From: Burkholderiaceae bacterium
Lineage (GTDB): Bacteria; Pseudomonadota; Gammaproteobacteria; Burkholderiales; Burkholderiaceae_C
Direction of reading: 5' to 3'
NCBI GenBank assembly: GCA_031276435.1
Contig: JAISNB010000192.1
Span: 1-6,555, forward strand
Length of the DNA: 6,555 nt
Position 1 is the first letter of the stretch. Each line of letters begins with the position of its first letter. Under the pieces are notes generated by a model that had not been told where the DNA came from, did not search any database, and saw nothing but the letters and a program-made list of their open reading frames with translations. Shown here piece after piece: positions 1-6,197 of this stretch. The translations under genes and the position numbers were made by a program.

Positions 1-191
1 ACCTTGGGCGTGCCCCGGCAGGGGCGCAAGAAAGGGTACGGCGCAAAGCCATATGTGCCTCAAACCAAACCACCGGGCAGTGCCGCCGATTCAATCCGCA
101 TGGCGGCGGGGATTTCAGGTTCCATGGCGGCATCAGGCCACACTGGCGGTCACTTGGCCCGGCAACTCAAGCCAGGGGTTTGGTTACCGCA
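1..191. other. Region downstream of btuD with no supported gene
   Basis: This stretch follows the btuD stop on the minus strand. It holds an 18-bp direct repeat (130-147 and 189-206) and a 6-bp GC-rich inverted repeat (82-87 with 102-107) whose 14-base loop and lack of an adjoining T run make it a poor terminator. There is also a small 5-bp GCCCC/GGGGC hairpin at 12-25. On the minus strand an ATG at 133 opens a frame of about 44 codons that runs off the window edge. It has no ribosome binding site and I do not recognise the protein. A second minus-strand frame (125-60, 21 residues) is probably chance. No clear terminator for the B12 operon is visible, so the operon may continue to the left. 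Confidence 0.4.
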
Positions 192-206
192 TCAGGCCAC
201 ACTGGC
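130..206. repeat. 18-bp direct repeat spanning the btuD stop codon
   Basis: The sequence GCATCAGGCCACACTGGC occurs exactly at 130-147 and 189-206, 59 bases apart. The right copy contains the last four sense codons of btuD (Ala-Ser-Val-Ala) and its TGA stop. The left copy lies wholly downstream. Each copy holds a small GCCA/TGGC hairpin. The sequence between and beyond the copies is only loosely alike, so this is either an old partial tandem duplication or two copies of a short dispersed repeat. Confidence 0.75.
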
Positions 207-1013
207 ACTGGCCGCGGCTATTTTGGGCAGCGCCACCCATTGGTTGTCCAGCGCGCGCACGGCGATGCGCTGGCCGAAGGCTTGTTCCAGCGCGCGGTGG
301 GTGGCGCTGGCGTTGCAGGGGCCGTGGTGCAGCAGGCGGCCTTCTTGCACGATGAGCAGGTCGTCGGCCAGCAGGGCCATGCTGATTTCGTGCAATACGC
401 TGATGACGGCGCTGCCGCTGGCGACGCGCTCGCGCACGATGTCCAGCCAGTCAGCCTGGTGCGGTGGATCGAGGTGGGCGAGCGGTTCGTCCATGAGCAG
501 CACCGGGCTTTGCACGGCCAGGGCGCGGGCCAGCAGGACGCGCTGGCGCTCGCCGCCAGAGAGTTCGCCCAGACGGCGCTGGCGCAGCGCCCAGACACGG
601 GTTTGCCGCATGGCCTGGCAGACGGCGGCCAAGTCGGCTGGGGATGGCGCGGCCAGCCACGCCTGATGTGGCATGCGCCCGAGCATGACCACATCCAGCG
701 CCAGCAAGTCGTCCGCCGCGCCTTCCATCTGGCCCAGCCAGGCGATCTGGCGCGCGCGCGCGGCGCGGGGCCATTGCGCCAGCGGACGGCCAAGCAGGCT
801 GATTTGCCCATCGCATGGCAGCAGGCCGGCCAGCACGCGCAGCAAGGTGGATTTGCCCGCGCCGTTGGGGCCGACGATGGCGCTCCAGCGCCCGGCGGGC
901 AGGCGCAGTTGCATGGCCTGCAAGATGCGCTGGCGGCCAATGGCGGCGCCCGCCAGATCGGCGCTGAGGGCCAGCGTGGCAGGGAAAGCGGCAGTGGCGT
1001 TGGCGCTCCTCAT
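192..1013 (-). CDS. btuD: Cobalamin ABC transporter ATP-binding protein BtuD
   Basis: Cytoplasmic ATPase that powers corrinoid import through the BtuC permease. The 273 residues carry a full ABC set: Walker A GPNGAGKST (48-56), Q-loop Gln at about 95, signature LSGGERQR (151-158), Walker B VLLMDEP (171-177) with catalytic Glu176, D-loop LAHLDP and the switch His208 in SVLHE. All key residues are present. The ATG at 1013 overlaps the btuC stop as ATGA and is preceded by GGAG (1023-1026) nine bases upstream, which decides the start over the long in-frame extension above it. The family (FecE/BtuD) also includes haem and siderophore ATPases. The B12 role comes from the neighbours and the riboswitch upstream. 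The C-terminal tail (Ala/Ser-rich, after about residue 264) ends within an 18-bp repeat. Confidence 0.93.
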   Translation of the reverse strand: MRSANATAAFPATLALSADLAGAAIGRQRILQAMQLRLPAGRWSAIVGPNGAGKSTLLRVLAGLLPCDGQISLLGRPLAQWPRAARARQIAWLGQMEGAADDLLALDVVMLGRMPHQAWLAAPSPADLAAVCQAMRQTRVWALRQRRLGELSGGERQRVLLARALAVQSPVLLMDEPLAHLDPPHQADWLDIVRERVASGSAVISVLHEISMALLADDLLIVQEGRLLHHGPCNASATHRALEQAFGQRIAVRALDNQWVALPKIAAASASVA

Positions 1014-2074
1014 GCGCGCGCGCTCCAGCGGCTGGCGCGGTGCATCAGCCACAGCAGGTACAGGCCGCCAAATCCGGCGGTGAGTACGCCCACTGGCAGC
1101 TCTTGTGGCGCGATCAGGATGCGCGCGGCAATGTCGGCGGCCATGAGCAGCAGGCCGCCCGCCATGGCCGAGAGCAGCAGCAGCGGGCCATGCGTGCAGC
1201 GCGCCAAGCCGCGCACCAGATGCGGCGCGGCCAGCCCCACGAAGCCGATCAGGCCGGTTTGCGCCACGGCTGTGCCGGTGGCCAGCGCCAGCACACCGAT
1301 GAGCAGCAGGCGCAGCGGCGCCAGCGGCAGGCCCAGGCTTTGCGCGGTGGCCTCGCCCAGGCTGAGCGCGTCCAGCGCGCGCGCCAGCGCCCAGGCGGCC
1401 AGCAGCAGCGGTGCCAGTACGCCCGCCATGACAGCGCAGGCCGTCCAGCCGACAAAGCCAGTGATGCCGAGCATGAAGCCCTGCAAGGCCTGCAACACAT
1501 CGGGTTGCGCCAGCGTGAGCAGATCGCGCAGGGCGCCCAAGACATAGCCGACCACCACGCCAGCCAGCAGCAGGCGCAGCGTTTGCTGCGCGCCCTGCGC
1601 CAGCAGCAGTGCCAACAGCACGCCCAGCAGCGCGCCCGCAAAGGCCGCGCCAGTCAGGCCCAGCCGCGCCAGCGGCGGCGCGGTTGCCAGCGCCGCGCCG
1701 CTGCCGTCGGGGGCCATCAAGGCAAACGCCAGTGCCACGGCCAGCGCCGCGCCCGAGGCGCTGCCGAGCAAGAACGGATCGGCCAGCGGGTTGCGAAACA
1801 GCCCCTGCGCCACCGCGCCAGCCAGCCCCAGCAGCGCGCCAGCCAGCCAGGCGCCCAGTGTGCGCGGCAGGCGAATGTGCATGACGATTTGCCAGGCCGC
1901 GTCGTCCCGTCGCATTTGCCAAACGCTGTCCCAACCCGTGCTGCCCACGCTGGCCCCAAGCAAAACGCCCAGAGCGGCGGCCAGCAGCAGCGCGCTAGCC
2001 AGCAGCGTAGCGCGGCGGCGTGGTGGTGTTGCGAACGGTTCAGGCAAGGGCGGCGGGTTGCGGGTGTCAATCAT
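1010..2074 (-). CDS. btuC: Cobalamin ABC transporter permease BtuC (FecCD family)
   Basis: Inner-membrane permease forming the corrinoid channel with BtuD. The 354 residues are very hydrophobic and fit the roughly ten-helix FecCD fold. Family signatures are HIRLPRTLGAWLAG (66-79), QGLFRNPLADPFLLGSASGA (90-109), the coupling segment around LGEATAQSLG (239-248), and GLIGFVGLAAPHLVR (274-288) followed by AADIAARILIAPQELPVGVL (312-331). The start was put at ATG 2074, where the protein begins MIDTRNPPP. ATG 2089 (five codons earlier) is an alternative. Neither has a clear Shine-Dalgarno, and the upstream in-frame extension is proline/arginine-rich and unlike the family. It lies 89 bases after btuF, and its stop overlaps the btuD start. 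A haem or ferric-siderophore permease would look similar; context favours cobalamin. Confidence 0.9.
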   Translation of the reverse strand: MIDTRNPPPLPEPFATPPRRRATLLASALLLAAALGVLLGASVGSTGWDSVWQMRRDDAAWQIVMHIRLPRTLGAWLAGALLGLAGAVAQGLFRNPLADPFLLGSASGAALAVALAFALMAPDGSGAALATAPPLARLGLTGAAFAGALLGVLLALLLAQGAQQTLRLLLAGVVVGYVLGALRDLLTLAQPDVLQALQGFMLGITGFVGWTACAVMAGVLAPLLLAAWALARALDALSLGEATAQSLGLPLAPLRLLLIGVLALATGTAVAQTGLIGFVGLAAPHLVRGLARCTHGPLLLLSAMAGGLLLMAADIAARILIAPQELPVGVLTAGFGGLYLLWLMHRASRWSARA

Positions 2075-2163
2075 GGGTGCGCGGCGCATCCGGCAAGGGC
2101 AAGGCGGGCATGGGCGTATTGGACAGCATTCAGCCAGCGGCAACAAACGGGCGTGGACGCGAA

Positions 2164-3123
2164 TTACTGCAAACCCGTGGCGGGCAATGACGCTGGCGAC
2201 GCGGCGGGTTGGCCCGCCAGATGCCGCGTGACGCATTGGGCAATCAGGCGCGTGGCCTCGCCCATGCGCGGGCCGGGGCGGATCAGGATGTCGCGCTCGT
2301 GCGCGTTGAAGATGCACACGCGCCCGTCGCGGATGGCCGCCAGAGTGTTCCAGCCGGGGCGGCTTGCCAGATCGGTCGCGCCATGCTGGCTGAGCATGAT
2401 GAAATCCGGCGCGGCGCGCACCACCATTTCCGGATTGATTTTGGGAAACGACCCCAGATCGGCGGCGATGATGTTGACCAGCCCCAACTGCCGCAGCATC
2501 TGGCCAATGAAGCTGTCCTGCCCCGCAACGTAGGGACCGGGCGCGACTTCAAAATAAACCGTGCGCCCACGCGCGCTGGCGGGCATGGAGCGGGCGGCTT
2601 GGGTGGCTTGGTCGGAAATGCGCTGCATGAGCGCGTCGGCCCCGTCCACTTGCAGCGCCCGGGCCAGAACGCGCGCCACGCGGCCCACATCAGCGCCGGT
2701 GTGCGGCTCCAGCGCCAGCACTTTCAGGCCAAGCGCGCGCAAGCGCAAAGCGGCGCGCGATGAAGCGGCCAGCAGCACCAGATCGGGTTTGAGCGCGACG
2801 ATGGCCTCGATGTTGGGATCCAGCCCGCCGCCCACGCGCGGCAAGGCGGCAATGCCCTCGGGCCAGTTGGAGTAGCGATCCACAGCCACCAGACGCTGGC
2901 AGGCGTCCAGCGCACATACGGTTTCGGTCAGCGACGGCAGCAGGCTCACAATGCGCTGCGGCGGCGCGTCGAACGCCACGCGCTGGCCCGTGTCGTCTTG
3001 CACCGCGTAGCCCGCGGCCTGGGCGCTCGCAAGCCAGAGTGCGCCAGCCAGCGCCAGCGCTCCGCGCCCTGCCAGCACGGCGGCCAGCCTTGCGGTTGCG
3101 ATGGCAAAGCGCAAAAAGATCAT
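2164..3123 (-). CDS. btuF: Periplasmic cobalamin-binding protein BtuF
   Basis: Class III solute-binding protein that captures corrinoids in the periplasm and delivers them to BtuCD. It has 319 residues: a signal peptide with a long hydrophobic core ending near SAQAA (33-37), no lipobox cysteine, then the binding fold. Typical segments are QRIVSLLPSLTETVCALDA (56-74), DRYSNWPEG (82-90), GGGLDPNIEAIVALKPDLVL (98-117), and a C-terminal lobe with GWNTLAAIRDGRVCIF (257-272) and the family motif RPGPRMGEA (282-290). The tail after about residue 303 is Ala/Pro-rich and probably disordered. The ATG at 3123 shares ATGA with the cobU stop, so translation is probably coupled; AAGG at 3128-3131 is a close, short-spaced binding site. 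E. coli BtuF is somewhat shorter. The main uncertainty is which corrinoid it prefers. Confidence 0.92.
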   Translation of the reverse strand: MIFLRFAIATARLAAVLAGRGALALAGALWLASAQAAGYAVQDDTGQRVAFDAPPQRIVSLLPSLTETVCALDACQRLVAVDRYSNWPEGIAALPRVGGGLDPNIEAIVALKPDLVLLAASSRAALRLRALGLKVLALEPHTGADVGRVARVLARALQVDGADALMQRISDQATQAARSMPASARGRTVYFEVAPGPYVAGQDSFIGQMLRQLGLVNIIAADLGSFPKINPEMVVRAAPDFIMLSQHGATDLASRPGWNTLAAIRDGRVCIFNAHERDILIRPGPRMGEATRLIAQCVTRHLAGQPAASPASLPATGLQ

Positions 3124-3764
3124 GACGCCTTGAGTGTGAGCGGCAGACCGGCGGCCATGAAGGTGACGCGCGCGCAGACTTGCGCAACCCGCTGGTTGAG
3201 CGCGCCCAGCGCGTCGACGAAAGCGCGCGTGCTGCGGCCGAGCGGAACAACGCCAAGCCCGATTTCGTTGCTGACGAGCACGATTGGCCCCGGGCAGGCC
3301 TGAATGGCGCCGAGCAAATCGTCGGCCCGCGCCTGCCAGTTGGCGGCGGTTGCGGCGGCAAGCGCGCCATCGCCGCCGGGCATGCACAAGCCTGTGAGCC
3401 AGAGCGTGAGGCAATCGACCACGCGCAGGGTTTGCGCGCCGCCCGCTTGCGCGATGGCCGCTGGCAGATCGGGCGGCGCTTCCAGCGTTTGCAGGCCGGG
3501 CACGCGCGCCGAGCGTTCGCGCCGGTGGCGCTCGATGCGCGCGCGCATTTCGGCATCGTGTGCGTGCGCAGTGGCCAGCAGCACGGCGCGGTGCGCCGCG
3601 GACTGCGCCAGCCAGATGGCGGCCAGTTGCTCGGCGCGGCGCGACTTGCCGCTTTTCTGGCCGCCCAGAATGCACTCGCTGCGCGCCACGGTCAGCAGCG
3701 CCGCCGCCGCGCCTGGATCAACCGAAGGCAGGCAGCTTGTGGCAAGGCTGGTGGCAGCGGACAT
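3120..3764 (-). CDS. cobU: Adenosylcobinamide kinase / adenosylcobinamide-phosphate guanylyltransferase
   Basis: Bifunctional cytoplasmic enzyme (also called CobP). It phosphorylates adenosylcobinamide and transfers GMP to give AdoCbi-GDP, the substrate for the cobalamin synthase step. Its 214 residues show the P-loop GGQKSGKS (34-41), DAEMRARIERHRRER (70-84) with the likely guanylylated His80, VVDCLTLWLTGL (115-126), NEIGLGVVP (166-174) and LNQRVA (189-194). After the histidine the usual RPxxWxT is replaced by RSARVPGLQT. The start is uncertain. ATG 3764 gives about 33 residues before the P-loop and has no Shine-Dalgarno; GTG 3689 (VARSECILGG) would give the usual family N-terminus. It lies 52 bases after btuB and overlaps btuF by ATGA. 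Its place inside a transport operon points to salvage of imported cobinamide. Confidence 0.9.
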   Translation of the reverse strand: MSAATSLATSCLPSVDPGAAAALLTVARSECILGGQKSGKSRRAEQLAAIWLAQSAAHRAVLLATAHAHDAEMRARIERHRRERSARVPGLQTLEAPPDLPAAIAQAGGAQTLRVVDCLTLWLTGLCMPGGDGALAAATAANWQARADDLLGAIQACPGPIVLVSNEIGLGVVPLGRSTRAFVDALGALNQRVAQVCARVTFMAAGLPLTLKAS

Positions 3765-3816
3765 GGCTGGTGTTCGTTCAACATCAAGGGCGCGCGCGGG
3801 CAGGGACCTGGGCTTT

Positions 3817-5670
3817 TCAGTTGCGCGGCGTCCAGCGCACGCCCAGGTAAAAGGTGCGGCCAGGCTGTGCGTAGCCGCGGGCCAGTTCGTAGTCACGCCC
3901 ACCCACGTTGTCCACGCGCGCCAGCAAATCCCACGCGCGCGCGATGGTGGCGCTGGCGTAGAGGTTGAGCAGCCCGTAGCCGCCCAGGACTGTGGTGTTG
4001 GCGGCGTTGTCGTAGCGGCGGCTGCTCAGTTGCCACTCTGCGCCCAGCGTCCAGATGCCAGCCACGCGGGTGTCGGCATTGAGTTTGAGTGTGCGCTGCG
4101 CGCGGCGCGCCAGCAGTTTGCCGGTGACGGCGTCGTGCGGTTTTTGCAAGTCCAGCGATGCGCCGATATTCACGCCCGCCACCTGGTGCGCGCCGCTGAA
4201 GGTGATGCCCTTGAGCACGGCGCGGCCTGTGTTTTCGTAGCAACCAAAGAGCGCGCCGCACGGGCCGGGCGCGCCAAAAGAGATGAGGCTGCGAATGTGG
4301 TTGCGCCAGGCGGTCACGTCAAACCGGCTCGCGCCGCGCGCCCAGTGCAGGCCCGCTTCCACGTTGCGGCCTTTTTCGGGCACGAGGCCGGGGTTGCCGT
4401 ATTCAGAAAACCGCTGGTAGAGCGTGGGCACCCGAAACGATGTGCCCGCCGCCGCCGTCACGCGCCAGCCGGGCGCGAACGTGTAGCCGTAGGCCGCGCC
4501 GCCCGTGGTCTGGCCGCCAAATTCGCTGTCGCGGTCGTGGCGCACATTGACTTGCAGGCTGTGCGCGCCGCGCGTGTAGCCCCAGCCCAGGCCCAGCGCA
4601 TTCTGGTGGCGGCCCTGATCGATGGGGTCGTTGCTCAGGTGGTCTTCGCGCCGCTCCAGCGTGGCTGTGAGCAGGTGCGCGCCCAGGCGCAGCTCGTTTT
4701 GCAGCAGCGCGTTGCGCAGCCGCGTTTTGGTCAGGTACGGCGAGGGCGTGGTTTCGTAACGCTGGCTGGATTCGCTCACGGACAGCCGCGTGCCATAGGC
4801 CGCGCTCCACTGCGCCGACCAAGTGGCCCCCAGCGTGCCCAGGCGGTTGAGCGTGTGGTCGTCCTCTGTGGAGCCATACCCGTCGTATTGCACGTTGTTG
4901 CGGCTGGTGGTGCCCGTCAGCTCGACCCGGTGCGCGGCGCTGATCTGGTAGCCCAGGCGCGTGCTGGCGGCGCTTTGGCGGTAGCCGTCGCGGTCAGGAT
5001 TGCCGCTGTCCATGATGTTGTAGCCACGGCTCAAATCGCGCCCGGCGCTCAGCGAATAGTCAAAAGCCCCGCTCTGGCCGGAAAAGCCCGCCTCCAGCCG
5101 GGCCGCGCGACGGCTGCCCGCGCCCGCGCCCACATACGGCGTGAAAGTGCCTTCGCCCTTGCGCGTGAAAATCTGGATCACGCCCGCCACGGCGTCAGAG
5201 CCGTACACGGCAGCGGCGGGGCCGCGCACGATCTCAACGCGATCGACCTGCCCCAGCGCAATGGACTCCCACGGCGCGCCGCCCGTCGATTGCGTATCCA
5301 CGCGAATGCCGTCGATGTACACGGCGGTAAAGCGCGCATCGGCCCCGCGCAAAAACAGGCTGCTGGTGGTGCCCGGCCCGCCGTTGCGCGACAGCGCCAC
5401 ACCCGCCTGGCGCTGGAGCAAATCGGTGATGTTGACCGCGCCGCTGGCCCGGATCTGCTCGCCATCGAGGATGGTCACATCGGCCAGCACATCGGTCAGT
5501 GGCTGGGCCACGCGCGTGGCTGTCACCACGGTTTCAGGCAGAGTATCGGCAGCAGTGGCATCGGCGGCATCCGCCGTAGCTTGCGCGCTGGCAAAGCCCT
5601 GCGTCAAAAGCAGGCAGGCAAGGCCCAATGGCCGGATGGACGGACGGGAAAAACAAAATTGAATTGACAT
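3817..5670 (-). CDS. btuB: TonB-dependent vitamin B12 outer-membrane receptor BtuB
   Basis: Outer-membrane receptor that imports cobalamin and other corrinoids using TonB-ExbBD energy. The 617 residues nearly match E. coli BtuB (614). There is a signal peptide with probable cleavage after FASA (29), a TonB box ETVVTA (46-51), and a plug domain at about 45-170 containing SSLFLRGADARFTAVYIDGI (103-122) and RVEIVRGPAAAVYGSDAVAG (144-163). A 22-strand barrel fills the rest. Two cysteines (in GPCGALFGCYE) may form a disulphide in a surface loop. The last strand ends FYLGVRWTPRN, so the usual terminal aromatic residue is not at the end. A partial Shine-Dalgarno AGGCGA (5680-5685) sits nine bases before the ATG. 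It is the first gene after the cobalamin riboswitch, which supports the B12 call over other TonB receptors. Confidence 0.94.
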   Translation of the reverse strand: MSIQFCFSRPSIRPLGLACLLLTQGFASAQATADAADATAADTLPETVVTATRVAQPLTDVLADVTILDGEQIRASGAVNITDLLQRQAGVALSRNGGPGTTSSLFLRGADARFTAVYIDGIRVDTQSTGGAPWESIALGQVDRVEIVRGPAAAVYGSDAVAGVIQIFTRKGEGTFTPYVGAGAGSRRAARLEAGFSGQSGAFDYSLSAGRDLSRGYNIMDSGNPDRDGYRQSAASTRLGYQISAAHRVELTGTTSRNNVQYDGYGSTEDDHTLNRLGTLGATWSAQWSAAYGTRLSVSESSQRYETTPSPYLTKTRLRNALLQNELRLGAHLLTATLERREDHLSNDPIDQGRHQNALGLGWGYTRGAHSLQVNVRHDRDSEFGGQTTGGAAYGYTFAPGWRVTAAAGTSFRVPTLYQRFSEYGNPGLVPEKGRNVEAGLHWARGASRFDVTAWRNHIRSLISFGAPGPCGALFGCYENTGRAVLKGITFSGAHQVAGVNIGASLDLQKPHDAVTGKLLARRAQRTLKLNADTRVAGIWTLGAEWQLSSRRYDNAANTTVLGGYGLLNLYASATIARAWDLLARVDNVGGRDYELARGYAQPGRTFYLGVRWTPRN

Positions 5671-5780
5671 GGCAAAGAGTCGCCTGGAAACAAAGCCCCG
5701 GCTGGCTTCCCCGCCAGCAAATGGAGCGATCTGGCAGCGCGCGCAACGCCCTTTTCTTGGCGCGGCGCGCGTCGCCGCCT
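5671..5780 (-). promoter_or_regulatory. Riboswitch expression platform upstream of btuB
   Basis: This leader lies between the aptamer and btuB. It contains CGTTGCG (5742-5748), exactly complementary to CGCAACG in the aptamer L5 loop (5940-5946) and flanked by GCGCG-rich arms able to form the P13-type hairpin. This fits the known kissing-loop switch of cobalamin riboswitches. Nearer the gene there are two mutually exclusive hairpins: GCTGGC/GCCAGC with a GGGGAA loop (5701-5718), and GAAGCC/GGCTTT (5692-5709) followed by a T-rich TTTGTTT-like tail. The second could be a weak intrinsic terminator and the first its competitor. Whether control is transcriptional or translational cannot be settled by eye. 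Confidence 0.5.
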
Positions 5781-6049
5781 TGTTGGCCGGTATCCGGGCT
5801 GGCGGAAAACACCTTCATGCGCCTCACCTTCCCAATTGCTTGTTCAAGGCAACCAGTGGCTTTGCCGAGGCAGGTGCGAGGGCCGCGGGCGCGCTGCACA
5901 CAATCATCCGTGCAAACACCCGCCGCCTCATCCGCTTACCGTTGCGGGGGCAGCGCAGGTTGGGCATTGGCGCGCCCTGATCGGCGCGACGCCCTCCTGC
6001 TTCCCGTTGAACTGCGCTGCGTGTTGAACCACACAGGCGAGCACCAACA
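5781..6049 (-). promoter_or_regulatory. Cobalamin (AdoCbl-type) riboswitch aptamer
   Basis: RNA element that binds coenzyme B12 and represses the downstream uptake genes. Read on the minus strand, the expected blocks appear in order: a closing stem TGTTGG/CCAACA (6044-6049 with 5781-5786), GGTGC (6041-6045), GGGAA (6001-6005), the CTGCCCCCGCAACGGTAA block with loop L5 (about 5936-5953), and a P6 arm GAGGC/GCCTC (5925-5929 with 5867-5871). These are followed by the B12 box AAGCCACTGG (5853-5862), GGGAAGG (5827-5833) and CCGGATACCGG (5787-5797). At about 269 bases it is longer than the usual 200 or so, mainly because of an enlarged P4-like arm and a long P6 extension. It lies immediately after the predicted transcription start. 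Confidence 0.93.
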
Positions 6050-6056
6050 GGGCCGC

Positions 6057-6062
6057 ATTGTA
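6057..6062 (-). promoter_or_regulatory. Predicted -10 box of the btuB operon
   Basis: TACAAT on the minus strand matches the sigma-70 -10 consensus in five of six bases. It places the transcription start near 6050, exactly at the 5' edge of the riboswitch closing stem. The -35 position (about 6080-6085) reads CGCCTG, which is far from consensus, so the promoter may be weak or need an activator. Confidence 0.5.
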
Positions 6063-6083
6063 GTCAATGGCACACAAACCAGG

Positions 6084-6102
6084 CGCAAATTGCGTGCCGC
6101 AA
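6084..6102. repeat. Interleaved CGCAA/TTGCG inverted repeats between divergent promoters
   Basis: CGCAA (6084-6088), TTGCG (6090-6094) and CGCAA (6098-6102) form two overlapping palindromes: CGCAA-A-TTGCG, and TTGCG-TGC-CGCAA. They lie at or just upstream of the -35 zone of the btuB promoter and about 35 bases before the -10 of the plus-strand unit. This is where an operator for a dimeric regulator could sit. No regulator is identified, and chance is possible for arms this short. Confidence 0.35.
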
Positions 6103-6137
6103 AACCCGGCGCGCGGCCAGCAGCAAGCCCTACCGCC

Positions 6138-6143
6138 TACAAT
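6138..6143 (+). promoter_or_regulatory. Predicted -10 box of the zapB-like/zapA unit
   Basis: TACAAT followed by a CCCCGC stretch resembles -10 regions common in Burkholderiales. It would start transcription near 6150, leaving a leader of about 48 bases before the ATG at 6198. No good -35 hexamer is seen at 6115-6120 (GGCCAG). Confidence 0.4.
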
Positions 6144-6197
6144 CCCCGCAAGGCAGACATCTTCCCGCGGCAGCGCAGCACCATCCACCCCAAAGCC

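Noticed and set aside
12..25. GCCCC/GGGGC hairpin near the left edge
   Set aside because: It is a short stem common by chance in GC-rich DNA, with no T tract on either side.
82..107. GCCGCC/GGCGGC inverted repeat as an operon terminator
   Set aside because: The loop is 14 bases and no T run follows directly on the minus strand, so it does not look like an intrinsic terminator.
180..1547. Plus-strand open frame of 455 codons opposite btuD and btuC
   Set aside because: It is low-complexity Ala/Gln/Arg sequence with no motif, and it lies antisense to two genes with complete ABC transporter signatures.
192..1934. A single 580-codon minus-strand frame that would extend btuD into the btuC region
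   Set aside because: The part above 1013 is a shadow of btuC in another frame. The ATG at 1013 has a good Shine-Dalgarno and the usual family N-terminus.
2075..2317. Longer btuC starting at ATG 2317
   Set aside because: It would overlap the end of btuF by more than 150 bases and add a Pro/Arg-rich stretch not seen in FecCD permeases.
3765..3902. Longer cobU starting at ATG 3902
   Set aside because: It would overlap the btuB end by 86 bases and add residues unlike CobU. A start at 3764 or 3689 fits better.
3304..5667. Plus-strand open frame of 787 codons running antisense to btuB and cobU
   Set aside because: It is the mirror of strongly biased GC-rich codons on the minus strand. Its product is Arg/Ala/Gly-rich with no domain, while btuB opposite has full family motifs.
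5628..6197. In-frame upstream extension of the zapB-like gene across the riboswitch region
   Set aside because: The extension lies opposite the riboswitch and contains the promoter region. Only the part from 6198 has the coiled-coil pattern of the family.
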